Positions 8,066 to 16,437 of a DNA stretch of 18,550 nt are shown here, one piece after another. Both the position numbers and the translations under genes were made by a program. The notes beneath the pieces are model-generated. The model worked only from the letters and a program-made list of their open reading frames with translations, was not told where the DNA came from and ran no database searches. Source of the DNA: Chryseobacterium indologenes (GTDB lineage: Bacteria > Bacteroidota > Bacteroidia > Flavobacteriales > Weeksellaceae); NCBI GenBank assembly GCA_002439165.1, contig DJTE01000038.1, positions 85,196 through 103,745 of the forward strand, read 5' to 3'. Every line of letters begins with the position of its first letter. Positions within the stretch are counted from its first letter, which is position 1.

Positions 8066-8709
8066 TTCAATTCATTTAAGGTTTCATCAATATTCAGGAT
8101 ATACTCTTCATAAACCTTTATCAGCCTATCAAAAGCCGGAAGTAGTCCAAACTCATCCTTGCTTAAGTCAATCCAGCCGATTTTTCTAAACTCTTCCAGT
8201 GCTGATTGGATTGTATTATCTATTGCGTTATCATTAAGATTTCCCGGAGTAATATTTCTTGATTTTGCAATTAGCCTATATATTCCTGGTTTATAGTCTT
8301 CATATTCAATTCTTATTTTTTCTTTTAGCTTTTGAACTGAATCTAAATCTATTTCTTTATCAATATAAATGATTTTATAGATTATAAAACCAATGATTAC
8401 ATACTCACTTTTCAATATTTCCCTATGTCGCGGAGATATGTTTCCACGACTATTCCCATAAAAATCTAAAAAGAAATAATTATTTGGTTTTTCACCTCCT
8501 TCAGAAAGCTCTACATCGAAAAAATCCTGATAATAAAGCTTTAGACTGTCAATGTTCTTATCGATAAAATTAAAATAACGAATCTGATTACCTTGTTTCT
8601 GAAAGTGCATTCCATCTTTTAAAAGATAATCTATTTCTGCAAAAAATTCTTTTGCATTTTCTGCATACAAAAAATCACTTACTGTAGCTTTGTTATCAAC
8701 ATTTTCCAT
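8062..8709 (-). CDS. jetB: Wadjet protein JetB, MukE-like subunit
   Basis: The KITE/MukE-type accessory subunit of 215 residues, expected to bind the JetA kleisin and regulate the SMC heads. By eye the family call rests on size, a winged-helix-like C-terminal half (SALEEFRKIGWIDLSKDEFGL, a helix plus wing ending in a hydrophobic strand), and position between jetA and jetC. It starts inside jetA (31-base overlap) and its stop overlaps the jetC start by 4 bases. Wadjet JetB proteins are usually about 180-250 residues, so the length fits. Confidence 0.8.
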   Translation of the reverse strand: MENVDNKATVSDFLYAENAKEFFAEIDYLLKDGMHFQKQGNQIRYFNFIDKNIDSLKLYYQDFFDVELSEGGEKPNNYFFLDFYGNSRGNISPRHREILKSEYVIIGFIIYKIIYIDKEIDLDSVQKLKEKIRIEYEDYKPGIYRLIAKSRNITPGNLNDNAIDNTIQSALEEFRKIGWIDLSKDEFGLLPAFDRLIKVYEEYILNIDETLNELK

Positions 8710-9998
8710 AGTGAAACATTTTTAAATTCATCATTTGTCACTAATGACTTTTCTATAATTAACTGTAATTTTTCAGGATTACCGTATATATGCTTTATTA
8801 AGTTAAAAAGAACTGTTACAGCTATCTGACTATTGTTTTCTTCTTTTAAAATTCTAAAAAATACGTCAGACAAATTAAGTTGGTCTCTCAATGCTATTTC
8901 AGATAAAATAAGATTTTCCCATTTTCGAATCATATCAATTTCCTTAATTTTCGAAAGTATTTTTCCCCTATTTTCACGAATAACTTTTTCGTTTTGTTTA
9001 TACTGTTTTCTTTCTTTTGGTTTAGGTGGAAACAGTTCCTTATCTCTACTGATTATGGTAAAATTCGACGTAGGTATATGTATGACAGGACAGGGAATGT
9101 CCTGAGGAAAAATAATATTCTTTTTATTGTCCAGTATACTATTCTTAAGAAGAAATGAAATAAATTTTTCAATTTTGGAATTGAAGGCAGGTTTGTTTAA
9201 AGTTGAAAAAAGTTGACGAATTTTAGGCTGAATTCTGTCTAGTTTCCGGTCAATTGAATTTAATCGGTCATTGATATATTTAATAAAAGAATATACCTCA
9301 GAAATCAAGCTGTTAATCTCATTATCAGAATTGTCTTTCTGTTCCAATAAACCTCTCATAGTTTTGGTTTCAGAATAGGCAGATCGTAATTCTTTCACGT
9401 GAGATTGAGATTTTGTCAATCGTTCTTCGGTTGCTACTAAAACATCAATAAAACTTTGGTTTAACAGATTTGTTTCTTTCTTTAAATCTTCTATTGATAC
9501 AGAAATTTGACGATCAAGAAAGTCTATTTGTTCTCTTAAGTCAGGTTCGTATTTTTTAAATTCCTCTTCTAACCAAAATCTAAGATCATCAGAGTTTCTT
9601 AAAGTGTTTGTCAGGTGAATACATATTTTCTGAATTCGAGTTGGATTAAAGGCTCCTTGTAAAGTTTCTTTTGCGTGTTTACAAAATTTATATGCATAAT
9701 CTTTGAAATAGTACTTTTGAGTTTGTTGGTCATAATCCAAGAAGTATTCTTGTAAGTTCATTATCTGTTCACTGTATACTTCTTTAGGATAACGTTCTTT
9801 GGTTATATAAATCTGTTCAAATGCCTCATGTAAATCTTTTTCTGTGAATTTACCATCCTCGAAGGTTTTGTTTTCAATTTTCTCAAAAATTAGGACAATA
9901 GCCAATCCTACTTCTCTTTCTGGGAAAAGAAGTTTATACGTTTTGTCTTCATTAAGTATTTTAACGAAGTCAAAGTTTGGATTGGTTTCTTTACTCAT
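8679..9998 (-). CDS. jetA: Wadjet protein JetA, MukF-like kleisin
   Basis: The kleisin subunit of the Wadjet complex, 439 residues. The first 120 residues are helical with a winged-helix flavour. The middle, about 130-260, is strongly coiled-coil-like, with heptad-rich EEEFKKYEPDL...LDRQI and LTKSQSHVKEL stretches. A basic linker (about 300-350, including FPPKPKERKQYKQ) leads to a C-terminal helical domain that should contact the second SMC head. There are no catalytic motifs. It begins one base after the stop codon of the upstream ATPase gene, which ties the Wadjet genes to the ATPase/HNH module, and its end overlaps jetB by 31 bases. The family call leans on context with clear jetC and jetD genes. 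Confidence 0.8.
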   Translation of the reverse strand: MSKETNPNFDFVKILNEDKTYKLLFPEREVGLAIVLIFEKIENKTFEDGKFTEKDLHEAFEQIYITKERYPKEVYSEQIMNLQEYFLDYDQQTQKYYFKDYAYKFCKHAKETLQGAFNPTRIQKICIHLTNTLRNSDDLRFWLEEEFKKYEPDLREQIDFLDRQISVSIEDLKKETNLLNQSFIDVLVATEERLTKSQSHVKELRSAYSETKTMRGLLEQKDNSDNEINSLISEVYSFIKYINDRLNSIDRKLDRIQPKIRQLFSTLNKPAFNSKIEKFISFLLKNSILDNKKNIIFPQDIPCPVIHIPTSNFTIISRDKELFPPKPKERKQYKQNEKVIRENRGKILSKIKEIDMIRKWENLILSEIALRDQLNLSDVFFRILKEENNSQIAVTVLFNLIKHIYGNPEKLQLIIEKSLVTNDEFKNVSLWKMLITKLQ

Positions 9999-9999
9999 T

Positions 10000-12189
10000 T
10001 TAACTCAAACCTTCAATTTCTTTTATAATTCTATCCTTTTCTTTTTCTAAATATTCCTTTCTTACAGCATTTCCAAACATTTCGGAATACATTTCTATTA
10101 ACTTATTTTTGATAATTGGCTCATCGATTATTTCAATTAGCTCTAAGTGCTGTTTACTTAAGGCTGAAAGATTATGAATAGATTTAATTAATTCTTCTTT
10201 TTCTAATGCTTCTTGTTCAGTCAACAGCTCATTCTCTTCCAACTCGGATAAATTTATTTTTTTTTCTTTTAAAATATTTAGCCAATCGATAGTATCTGAA
10301 ATTTTGTTTTTTGCAAATTCTCCAATATAAATATCATCATCAGTTAGAAAAAAATTATCCCCTAATAATTCGTGAATATTAGCTCCGAATGATTTTTTAT
10401 TTTCTAATACAGCAGTAGATTTATTTTCGTTGCTTTTTAAAAATAAAATATTTTTTGCTGGTATATCAGACAATATAAAGGGAGAATGAGTAATAAAAAT
10501 TATATTTAGATTTGGTGAAGTTTTTAAGCTACTATAATCTATTTTATTAAGATAATTTAATAAGTCAAAAATAAAAGTTCTTTGTAATTCTGGATGGTAA
10601 TATAATTCAATTTCATCAAGTATTATATTAAAGTTATTATAAACTAGGAGTTCTTCTTTTCTTGAATTGAAATTGACTGATATAAGATTTCTTAAATGAT
10701 AGACGATAGAGTTTAGGCTAAAAATTTTTTGTTTTTCACCAGAACTTAAATTTGAAAAATTGTTTTCTTCAGAGGAATCAAAATATAGTTCGAATTTAAA
10801 GAAAGAGGGCGGGACTAAATCAATTAAATCAGGAAAAGGATATTCGTAACTATTTATTTTATTCTCAAGATCTTTAATCTCAAAAGTTTTTTCTTCATTG
10901 ATTATTTTATCATCAATATAGTCTTGATACTCGTAAAAGTTCAAAGCTTGTCTTAATTTTAGTGTTATATGACTTCTATCAGTATAGAGTTGCTTTATAA
11001 ATCCATCGATTTTTTCGACATCAAGAAGATTATTTTCATCATAATAGTCCTTGAAAGTGGGATATCTCTCAGGAATTAATGTTATTTTCCTAAGAATATA
11101 TTCTAGTGTTTTCTTATACAATATACCAGTTTTAACGACGAACTTAGTGGAGTCTTCTTTTTTAAAAAATGTCCTATAAAGTTCGGGAAATATTTTATTT
11201 TCAAAATCTTCTTGAAGCTTAGTAAAATCAGAATTCGATTTTTCACTAAATGAAAGTTTTATTCTTGTTACTGTTTTATCTTTAGCTAATTCCTTATTGT
11301 TAATTTTTTTATCAAACAACAAAGACATCAATCTTGATCTGACCAGGTAATTTTCAGAATTAATGTCAATATTACCTTTATCTCTAAATGGATTTAAAAC
11401 AATAGGCGTCTGATAAGAATCGTTTTTATGAAAAATTTTTTCTATCCATTTACCCGATTCTTCAGAATTTAAACCATACAACGAATAATTAATAACTAAA
11501 TTATAAAACAACTTACTTAGGTTATTTTTAAATTCTTTATAGGAATCAATCTCATAAGTATGTTTATCTGTCATTGATTTTAAAGACAAAACTCCATTTT
11601 CTAATCTTAAAACATAAGTATGGTGATCAATAGAATATATAAATTCAACATTTATCTTATCTGTATCTTCATCATATATTATTCTATTTTTTTCTAGTTT
11701 TAACACTTTATCTAACTTATTTTTTACGGATGATATTTCTAAATCTAATAATTTCACATCTTCTTTATCTACAAACTGATCAATATTAGAAATTCCCTTT
11801 TGGGCTTGTTGCTTATCATCTGTACTTGAAAAATCAATAATTTCGCATATTCTCGATATTTTATAAAATGCCACATATAATAACTCTACAAGACTGCTCT
11901 TACCGCTTCCATTTTTACCTACTATAGCTGAAATATTAATCTTCACAAATTTTTCACAATCAAGTAATGGAATAGAGTATTTTAAATCATATAAATTATT
12001 TATTTGATTCCTTTTTATCTCTATTCTTTTAATCAGATTGTCTGATACAATATCATTAAGTATTAAATCATTAGAGTCATAAAAATTATAATTTTGGTCT
12101 AATTGATAAATATAGTTGGGTTGTAAATTTTTAAGAAAGTTAGAATTACATTCAGAAAGTGGTCTGATGGCTATTAATTTAAAGCTCAT
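10000..12189 (-). CDS. PtuA-like ABC-type ATPase 2
   Basis: A stand-alone ABC/SMC-class ATPase of 729 residues, of the kind found in Septu (PtuA), OLD and related defence systems. Motifs: Walker A GKNGSGKS (91-98); an ABC signature, NLSSGEKQK (480-488); Walker B NIILDEIELYYHP with D525/E526; and a switch histidine in FITHSP (H568). A conserved C-terminal block follows (SFGANIHELLGDNFFL, then SDTIDWLN and EPIIKNKL) and is shared with ATPase 1 of this operon. There is no Toprim domain, so it is not an OLD nuclease. It overlaps the HNH gene by 11 bases upstream and is followed by jetA after a single base. By analogy it would assemble with ATPase 1 and license the HNH nuclease. PtuA homology is inferred from motifs and the HNH partner. 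Confidence 0.8.
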   Translation of the reverse strand: MSFKLIAIRPLSECNSNFLKNLQPNYIYQLDQNYNFYDSNDLILNDIVSDNLIKRIEIKRNQINNLYDLKYSIPLLDCEKFVKINISAIVGKNGSGKSSLVELLYVAFYKISRICEIIDFSSTDDKQQAQKGISNIDQFVDKEDVKLLDLEISSVKNKLDKVLKLEKNRIIYDEDTDKINVEFIYSIDHHTYVLRLENGVLSLKSMTDKHTYEIDSYKEFKNNLSKLFYNLVINYSLYGLNSEESGKWIEKIFHKNDSYQTPIVLNPFRDKGNIDINSENYLVRSRLMSLLFDKKINNKELAKDKTVTRIKLSFSEKSNSDFTKLQEDFENKIFPELYRTFFKKEDSTKFVVKTGILYKKTLEYILRKITLIPERYPTFKDYYDENNLLDVEKIDGFIKQLYTDRSHITLKLRQALNFYEYQDYIDDKIINEEKTFEIKDLENKINSYEYPFPDLIDLVPPSFFKFELYFDSSEENNFSNLSSGEKQKIFSLNSIVYHLRNLISVNFNSRKEELLVYNNFNIILDEIELYYHPELQRTFIFDLLNYLNKIDYSSLKTSPNLNIIFITHSPFILSDIPAKNILFLKSNENKSTAVLENKKSFGANIHELLGDNFFLTDDDIYIGEFAKNKISDTIDWLNILKEKKINLSELEENELLTEQEALEKEELIKSIHNLSALSKQHLELIEIIDEPIIKNKLIEMYSEMFGNAVRKEYLEKEKDRIIKEIEGLS

Positions 12190-13111
12190 TTTTAAAGTAT
12201 TTTAATATTCCTAATTCGTTTAAAATATCTTTTTTCATTTTACTCAGAGGTCTTCTATCAAACTGTGCATCGTCTATGTGTGTGCCGAAAGCTAATCTGT
12301 ATATTTCTTTATCGGATATAGAAGTTCCTTTTAAAATATTCTTTCTCAACATTTGTAAATATTTATCGGAGTAAACATCTTTTAACCTGAGTAAATCTGA
12401 AATTTCATCTTCGTGAGTTTCGTAAATTTCTTTTAGCTTAAAGAACTTAACTGTTTTTTCTGCTTTTGAATCTTTGGGAGTTTTGACATTAAAACCAAAA
12501 GATTTAAGCTTTTTATTATAATAGCTAAATACAATTTGTTTATTTATTTCTTTTCCTAGGTCTATATAAGGATGGAAATGTTCACCTAAACTCAATTCTT
12601 TTTTTCCTTTGACTGAAGAGTTGCATATATTACAACTTGGAATAAGATTATAGAAAGATAATGCAAGTAAGGGATGATCATCTTTAGCAAACCAATGGTC
12701 AAATGTAGAACGTGTTATTTTTTCTCCTTCTTCATCAAATACTGTTTTAGTATACATTCTGTTACAGTAAGTGCAAACAGGAATATCTAAATTTTTCGCT
12801 AAATCATAAGCATCATAAAGTGTTTTCTTTTTTTGATCAAACCAACCTTTATATTGAAAAACAGATTTTATATCATCAATAAATTTTTCATTTGCAATAA
12901 GATTAATCTCTTTAGAAAATTTTATAATCTCAGATGGCGAGCCGTTTATAATTATATCTAAAAAAGGATTAATGAAAAAATCAAATAACTGGACTGATTT
13001 CGGATCTGTAATTTTCGAATCTATCCTTTCGTATAACTGATCTATTAAACCTGAATAATGTAGTTGTTCAGCTTTGATTATTCTATCTAAAGATTTATCT
13101 ATGTACATCAT
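12179..13111 (-). CDS. HNH endonuclease, PtuB-like
   Basis: A 310-residue protein with a zinc-supported HNH (beta-beta-alpha metal) nuclease core. Zinc ligands are C113 and C116 (CTYCNRMY) and C160 and C163 (CNICN). The catalytic strand has D138-H139 (FDHWFAKDDHP), with N155 in the helix (FYNLIPSC) and N164 in CNICN. The N-terminal 110 residues are helical and may bind the ATPases. In Septu, an HNH protein of this type is the effector controlled by the PtuA ATPase. Here it is sandwiched between two ATPases, overlapping the first by 4 bases (ATGA) and the second by 11. The start at 13111 has an adjacent in-frame Met (13108), so the exact first residue is uncertain by one codon. The fold call is firm; the Septu assignment is inference. 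Confidence 0.85.
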   Translation of the reverse strand: MMYIDKSLDRIIKAEQLHYSGLIDQLYERIDSKITDPKSVQLFDFFINPFLDIIINGSPSEIIKFSKEINLIANEKFIDDIKSVFQYKGWFDQKKKTLYDAYDLAKNLDIPVCTYCNRMYTKTVFDEEGEKITRSTFDHWFAKDDHPLLALSFYNLIPSCNICNSSVKGKKELSLGEHFHPYIDLGKEINKQIVFSYYNKKLKSFGFNVKTPKDSKAEKTVKFFKLKEIYETHEDEISDLLRLKDVYSDKYLQMLRKNILKGTSISDKEIYRLAFGTHIDDAQFDRRPLSKMKKDILNELGILKYFKNEL

Positions 13112-15234
13112 AATCTATCATATTTTTGTTGCAACGATTCTATTTCTTTCGCAATAATCTCTTTTTGAAAAACAACGCTATCTTCTAATTCGGAAATCAT
13201 TTCTGAAAGTTTAAGTTTTATAATAGGTTCATCAATAATTGAAATTAATTTTTTATGATAAATCAGTTCTTGATCAAACGTTTCTGTCTGTCTATTTTCC
13301 AAGATTACATTTACATTAATCCACTCAATTGTATCTTCAATCTTCTCTTTAACAAAATCTCCTATTAAACCGTCCGTAACAAAAAAAGAATCAGCAATCA
13401 AATCACTAATGTTGGCTCCAAAAGTTTTGGTTGGACGCTGGATATCATCAAATTCAAGAACCTTTGTAAAACCATTATTTTTCTTGAGGTAGATAACATT
13501 ATTATTCGGTATATCTGATAATGATAATGGATCGTGAGTAGTAAATATTATTTGAATATTAGGAATTGAATAATGTGGATTTGGAAGCCAAGAATTACCT
13601 TCGAAAATCATTGGGGTTAATTCTTCAAAAATTATTGGTAGAGTATTGTTTAAAGTGTCTACAAACTTTCTTTTCCACATAGGATGATAGCCTAAATCTG
13701 CTTCATCTAGTATTACAAGATAATTTTCTCTTTTCCTAGTATGATCATTACTTACTGTAAAATTAAATATCGTAGAATATAGATTTAGTAAGCACGTTTC
13801 TCCATATGAAAGATTAATATCAGTTCTAACATCCAAAAAATCCGGATTTATACCGGGAATATTACTAAAATAATTAACAGTTTTAGAATATAAGTCAAAA
13901 AATAATTCTGAACGTTCTACTATATCACCGTTATCAATAAAAAAAACAAGACTTGTTGATTCCTCATCAGTTTCTAGTTCGTTTATTAATTTATAGAAAT
14001 CTAATATATTATGTAAGCCTTCAATATCTCTAAGCATTTTATCTCTTAACATCGATGTATTAATACCATTAACTTGAGTGATTCTTTCATACGCTGAAGA
14101 AATAATTTTAATCAATTCATTCGAGTTCCCAAGCTTAATATCGCTTTCATTACTCTCAAAAATTTTATCTTGGCTGATTATGTATTTTTTCAAAAAATTA
14201 TCTAGAAACTCTTCAAAATTTGAAGACTCTAATATTTTATTAAAATCAAATCTTCCATTGCTTCCGGTGATAATAAAGGTGTCATTTAACGTTAAAAAAG
14301 ATAAAATTATTATCTCAAAATTTTTGATAAAGTTTGATGAATCATGAACAATATGAGATTTCTCAGTTAATTCATTTTTATATTGAGGTAAATTCCAAAT
14401 CTGTTGTAAAGTATCAAATAAATTATCATCACCAATTATTGACAAATAGCGCCTTAATAAACTTTCTGGATTTCTAAATTTTTGTTCCTTTAAATCACTT
14501 TCGAGATGTATTTTAAGTGTTTCTATTTTTTCAGGGTTTCCTATATTAGAATCACTATAAACTTGAGTAAAATCTCTTTTACTTAAATTTTTCAAACTGA
14601 TTTTAAACAAATTATAGACAGGAAAATCTGAAAAAGATTGTTTAATTAATTTACTAACTGGATTATTTAAGAAAGCAACTTGCTTTAAAATAGTGTCAGA
14701 ATATATATTAGAAAGATTTTTGCTAATACTTCCTGATTCTAGTGGCAACAATGAATAGAAATCTGGAATTGACGTGTTGTAAATGGCAGAATAATATAAT
14801 GGTATTACAGATTCTGCTTTATAGAGATCATAGTTTTCAACGTTAGTTAAAATAATTTCATATTCAGAGCCTTCCAATTTCTTGTTATCATAATCAAAAT
14901 CTGCCGTTCTATTATGTATAACAAGTTTTATGTCGTTATTTTCGAAAACTTCTTCGTAAATAAAAATGCTCTTTGTTTTATCCTTATAAGACTTATTTAT
15001 AGCTTTCAGGATATTTGTTTTACCTGTTCCGTTAGACCCAACTATTGCAGAAATGTTCTGAATGTTTTTATTCCAAAATTCAGGAATATAAGATTGATTT
15101 TGAGTGACTGTAACATATATTTTTTTCAAATCTTTATTTATTGAAAATGAATAAAAGTTATGTCCACCAAAATTTAAAACTTGAGCGTTCTCAAATAAGA
15201 AATGGTCAATAATATATACTGATGATAATGTCAT
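13108..15234 (-). CDS. PtuA-like ABC-type ATPase 1
   Basis: First gene of the operon, 708 residues. Motifs: Walker A GSNGTGKT (66-73); a variant signature, NLSYGETCL (474-482), where the usual serine/glycine is tyrosine; Walker B LVILDEADLGYHP with D510/E511; and FTTHDP with switch histidine H567. The C-terminal block (TFGANISDLIADSFFV, then EDTIEWIN and EPIIKLKL) matches ATPase 2, so the two are diverged paralogues. Their middle regions differ strongly. A heterodimeric ATPase acting on the shared HNH nuclease is the simplest reading. The start at 15234 is preceded by an AT-rich leader that contains a terminator-like hairpin. It does not look like a restriction or transport ATPase, since no helicase or membrane segments are seen. 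Confidence 0.8.
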   Translation of the reverse strand: MTLSSVYIIDHFLFENAQVLNFGGHNFYSFSINKDLKKIYVTVTQNQSYIPEFWNKNIQNISAIVGSNGTGKTNILKAINKSYKDKTKSIFIYEEVFENNDIKLVIHNRTADFDYDNKKLEGSEYEIILTNVENYDLYKAESVIPLYYSAIYNTSIPDFYSLLPLESGSISKNLSNIYSDTILKQVAFLNNPVSKLIKQSFSDFPVYNLFKISLKNLSKRDFTQVYSDSNIGNPEKIETLKIHLESDLKEQKFRNPESLLRRYLSIIGDDNLFDTLQQIWNLPQYKNELTEKSHIVHDSSNFIKNFEIIILSFLTLNDTFIITGSNGRFDFNKILESSNFEEFLDNFLKKYIISQDKIFESNESDIKLGNSNELIKIISSAYERITQVNGINTSMLRDKMLRDIEGLHNILDFYKLINELETDEESTSLVFFIDNGDIVERSELFFDLYSKTVNYFSNIPGINPDFLDVRTDINLSYGETCLLNLYSTIFNFTVSNDHTRKRENYLVILDEADLGYHPMWKRKFVDTLNNTLPIIFEELTPMIFEGNSWLPNPHYSIPNIQIIFTTHDPLSLSDIPNNNVIYLKKNNGFTKVLEFDDIQRPTKTFGANISDLIADSFFVTDGLIGDFVKEKIEDTIEWINVNVILENRQTETFDQELIYHKKLISIIDEPIIKLKLSEMISELEDSVVFQKEIIAKEIESLQQKYDRL

Positions 15235-15385
15235 TTAATAAATTTAAAAATTTATGTTTATGAAAAAATACGGTTTTCCGTATTCCCTATTAAAACAAGC
15301 TTAAAACTCTATAAATTTATTAAAATTATGATTTGATTAAAATAATTATTAAGAATATTTATTTTCCGCCCATTGCAATTTACTA
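15235..15385 (-). promoter_or_regulatory. Operon leader region, promoter unclear
   Basis: This 151-base AT-rich gap should hold the promoter of the seven-gene operon. The only -7-like word on the minus strand is TAAGCTTG (15303-15296, one mismatch to TAnnTTTG). It has no TTTG/TTG at the right distance upstream. If it is used, the transcript would begin near 15289, just upstream of the terminator-like hairpin, placing that hairpin in the 5' leader. Otherwise the operon may be read from the promoter of the two small upstream genes. Confidence 0.3.
15261..15284 (-). terminator. Terminator-like hairpin in operon leader
   Basis: Read on the minus strand, AATACGG (15284-15278), loop AAAA, then CCGTATT (15273-15267) form a 7-bp perfect stem followed by a run of T (to 15263). 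That is the layout of an intrinsic terminator pointing toward the operon. It lies about 100 bases after the small DNA-binding gene and only about 27 bases before the ATPase 1 start codon. It may end the upstream transcript or act as an attenuator or operator for the defence operon. Confidence 0.55.
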
Positions 15386-15712
15386 TTACGTTTTTATCTG
15401 CTTAGGAATACATCTCAACTCCCCGGCAAAATCTAACATCACCACCTGACTTCCTACAAACGGATTATAAGACGGCTGATAATCAATATAGCCCGAAGAA
15501 TGAAGATTCTTCAGGCATTTATGGTAGGTAGCTTTTGAACGAATTTTACTAATGCGCATCACCTCATCGCGGGAAATACTGACCGGATTTCGAAAACGGC
15601 TGAAATTCCAGAACTGGAATAAGGCTAAATAGAGGCTGATGTGTGATGGATTAAGCGTATTATCCTGAGCCACCTTTTCATAGAAAGCTGTAAGATGTTT
15701 AATATAATTCAT
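15386..15712 (-). CDS. Small winged-helix DNA-binding protein
   Basis: A 108-residue protein with no name that I recognise. A helical N-terminus (NYIKHLTAFYEKV, then SHISLYLALFQFW) is followed by a helix-turn-helix with SRDEVMRISKIRSKATYHKCL and a wing, SGYIDYQP (about 49-86). This layout resembles replication-initiator-like winged helices and regulators found on Bacteroidota conjugative and mobilisable elements. It lies 25 bases after the HTH_17-type gene on the same strand, so they form a two-gene operon. It may control replication, excision or transcription of the island and could affect the downstream defence operon. Confidence 0.7.
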   Translation of the reverse strand: MNYIKHLTAFYEKVAQDNTLNPSHISLYLALFQFWNFSRFRNPVSISRDEVMRISKIRSKATYHKCLKNLHSSGYIDYQPSYNPFVGSQVVMLDFAGELRCIPKQIKT

Positions 15713-15737
15713 AATTTAGTTTCGGTGCTTCGAAATA

Positions 15738-15998
15738 TCATTGCTTATTTTTCAGCATTTCTTCAATGTCTTTGTAATTGTAATATAATGTCCCACCGAC
15801 ACGGGTGTAAGATAAAGTTCCATTGATGCGTAGCTTCTGCAGTGTTCCGGAGGAGATTTTCAGAAGTGCTTTGACCTCTGACGAACGAAGCCATAATTTC
15901 TGCTGGGAAATTTTTATTTGAAACAGGTTTTGTATGTCTTCCAGCAATTCGGTTCTAAATTCCTTAAGGTCTTCTTTGGTGATTAGGTTTACGATCAT
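15738..15998 (-). CDS. HTH_17/excisionase-type DNA-binding protein
   Basis: An 86-residue protein. The N-terminal half (KEDLKEFRTELLEDIQNLF) is a short amphipathic helix. The C-terminal half is a MerR/excisionase-like helix-turn-helix: WLRSSEVKALLKISSGTLQKL, then INGTLSYTRVGGTLYYNYKDIEEML. This is the common small 'helix-turn-helix domain-containing protein' of Bacteroidota mobile elements, and it marks the island as mobile-element derived. It precedes the winged-helix gene by 25 bases. A candidate promoter with an overlapping palindrome lies just upstream, consistent with autoregulation. Confidence 0.8.
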   Translation of the reverse strand: MIVNLITKEDLKEFRTELLEDIQNLFQIKISQQKLWLRSSEVKALLKISSGTLQKLRINGTLSYTRVGGTLYYNYKDIEEMLKNKQ

Positions 15999-16033
15999 AA
16001 ATAATTCATTTTTATTTTTGACTTAGTTTTCTT

Positions 16034-16067
16034 CTACAAAGTTGTAGCATTAAAACATTGAAAACAA
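16034..16067 (-). promoter_or_regulatory. Promoter with overlapping operator palindrome
   Basis: On the minus strand TTG (16067-16065) lies 20 bp upstream of CAACTTTG (16044-16037), one mismatch from the Bacteroidota -7 consensus TAnnTTTG. This is the canonical -33/-7 spacing. The -7 box lies inside CTACAA-AG-TTGTAG (16034-16047), a perfect 6-bp inverted repeat. Transcription would begin near 16030, about 30 bases before the HTH gene. A repressor, perhaps one of the two small proteins, could bind the palindrome. Confidence 0.5.
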
Positions 16068-16102
16068 TAGTGTTAATGGTAGCTGGGCTAAATAAGACGA
16101 AT

Positions 16103-16163
16103 CTGGATGATTCTGGAATCTTGGAAGATTAAAAAAGAATAAACTGGATTAATCTGGAATCTT
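16103..16163. repeat. Direct repeat pair CTGGATxAxTCTGGAATCTT
   Basis: Two 20-base copies at 16103-16122 and 16144-16163 differ at two positions, with start-to-start spacing of 41 bp. Function is not evident; they lie upstream of the HTH promoter. Confidence 0.5.
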
Positions 16164-16211
16164 AAACCTGATTTCAAGGAAAACAAAAAAACAAGTCCCG
16201 CAGTTTTTTCC

Positions 16212-16227
16212 CCTTTTTGCAAAAAGG
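16212..16227. repeat. Perfect 16-bp palindrome
   Basis: CCTTTTTGCAAAAAGG reads identically on both strands. It has no loop spacing, so a dimeric protein-binding site is more likely than a terminator, although a cruciform or weak hairpin is possible. Confidence 0.55.
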
Positions 16228-16298
16228 CAAGAGAGTCTTGGATATAAAACTTGAAAAGTTTGTATATACAAAGACACATCTTGCCGTTAAAATCGATG

Positions 16299-16404
16299 TT
16301 ATTTTTCAGAGTTCTAAAAATCGGAAAAAGAAATCACATTAAAATTGTAATTGATTGAAAATCAATATTTCTTTTTTGTAAGCTTATTTTTCAGCGCTCT
16401 AAAA
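16299..16404. repeat. Direct repeat pair TTATTTTTCAGxGxTCTAAAA
   Basis: Copies at 16299-16319 and 16384-16404 share 19 of 21 bases and are followed by similar purine-rich tails (GGAAAAAGAAA and GAAAAAAAAGGAAA). Spacing is 85 bp, which is close to eight helical turns. Confidence 0.5.
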
Positions 16405-16437
16405 TGAAAAAAAAGGAAAGCTGCCATTTTTATCCTG

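Noticed and set aside
16088..16279. 63-codon minus-strand reading frame
   Set aside because: It runs through direct repeats and the 16-bp palindrome, with hydrophobic, compositionally odd sequence and no motif or usable start context. It is better explained as repeat DNA.
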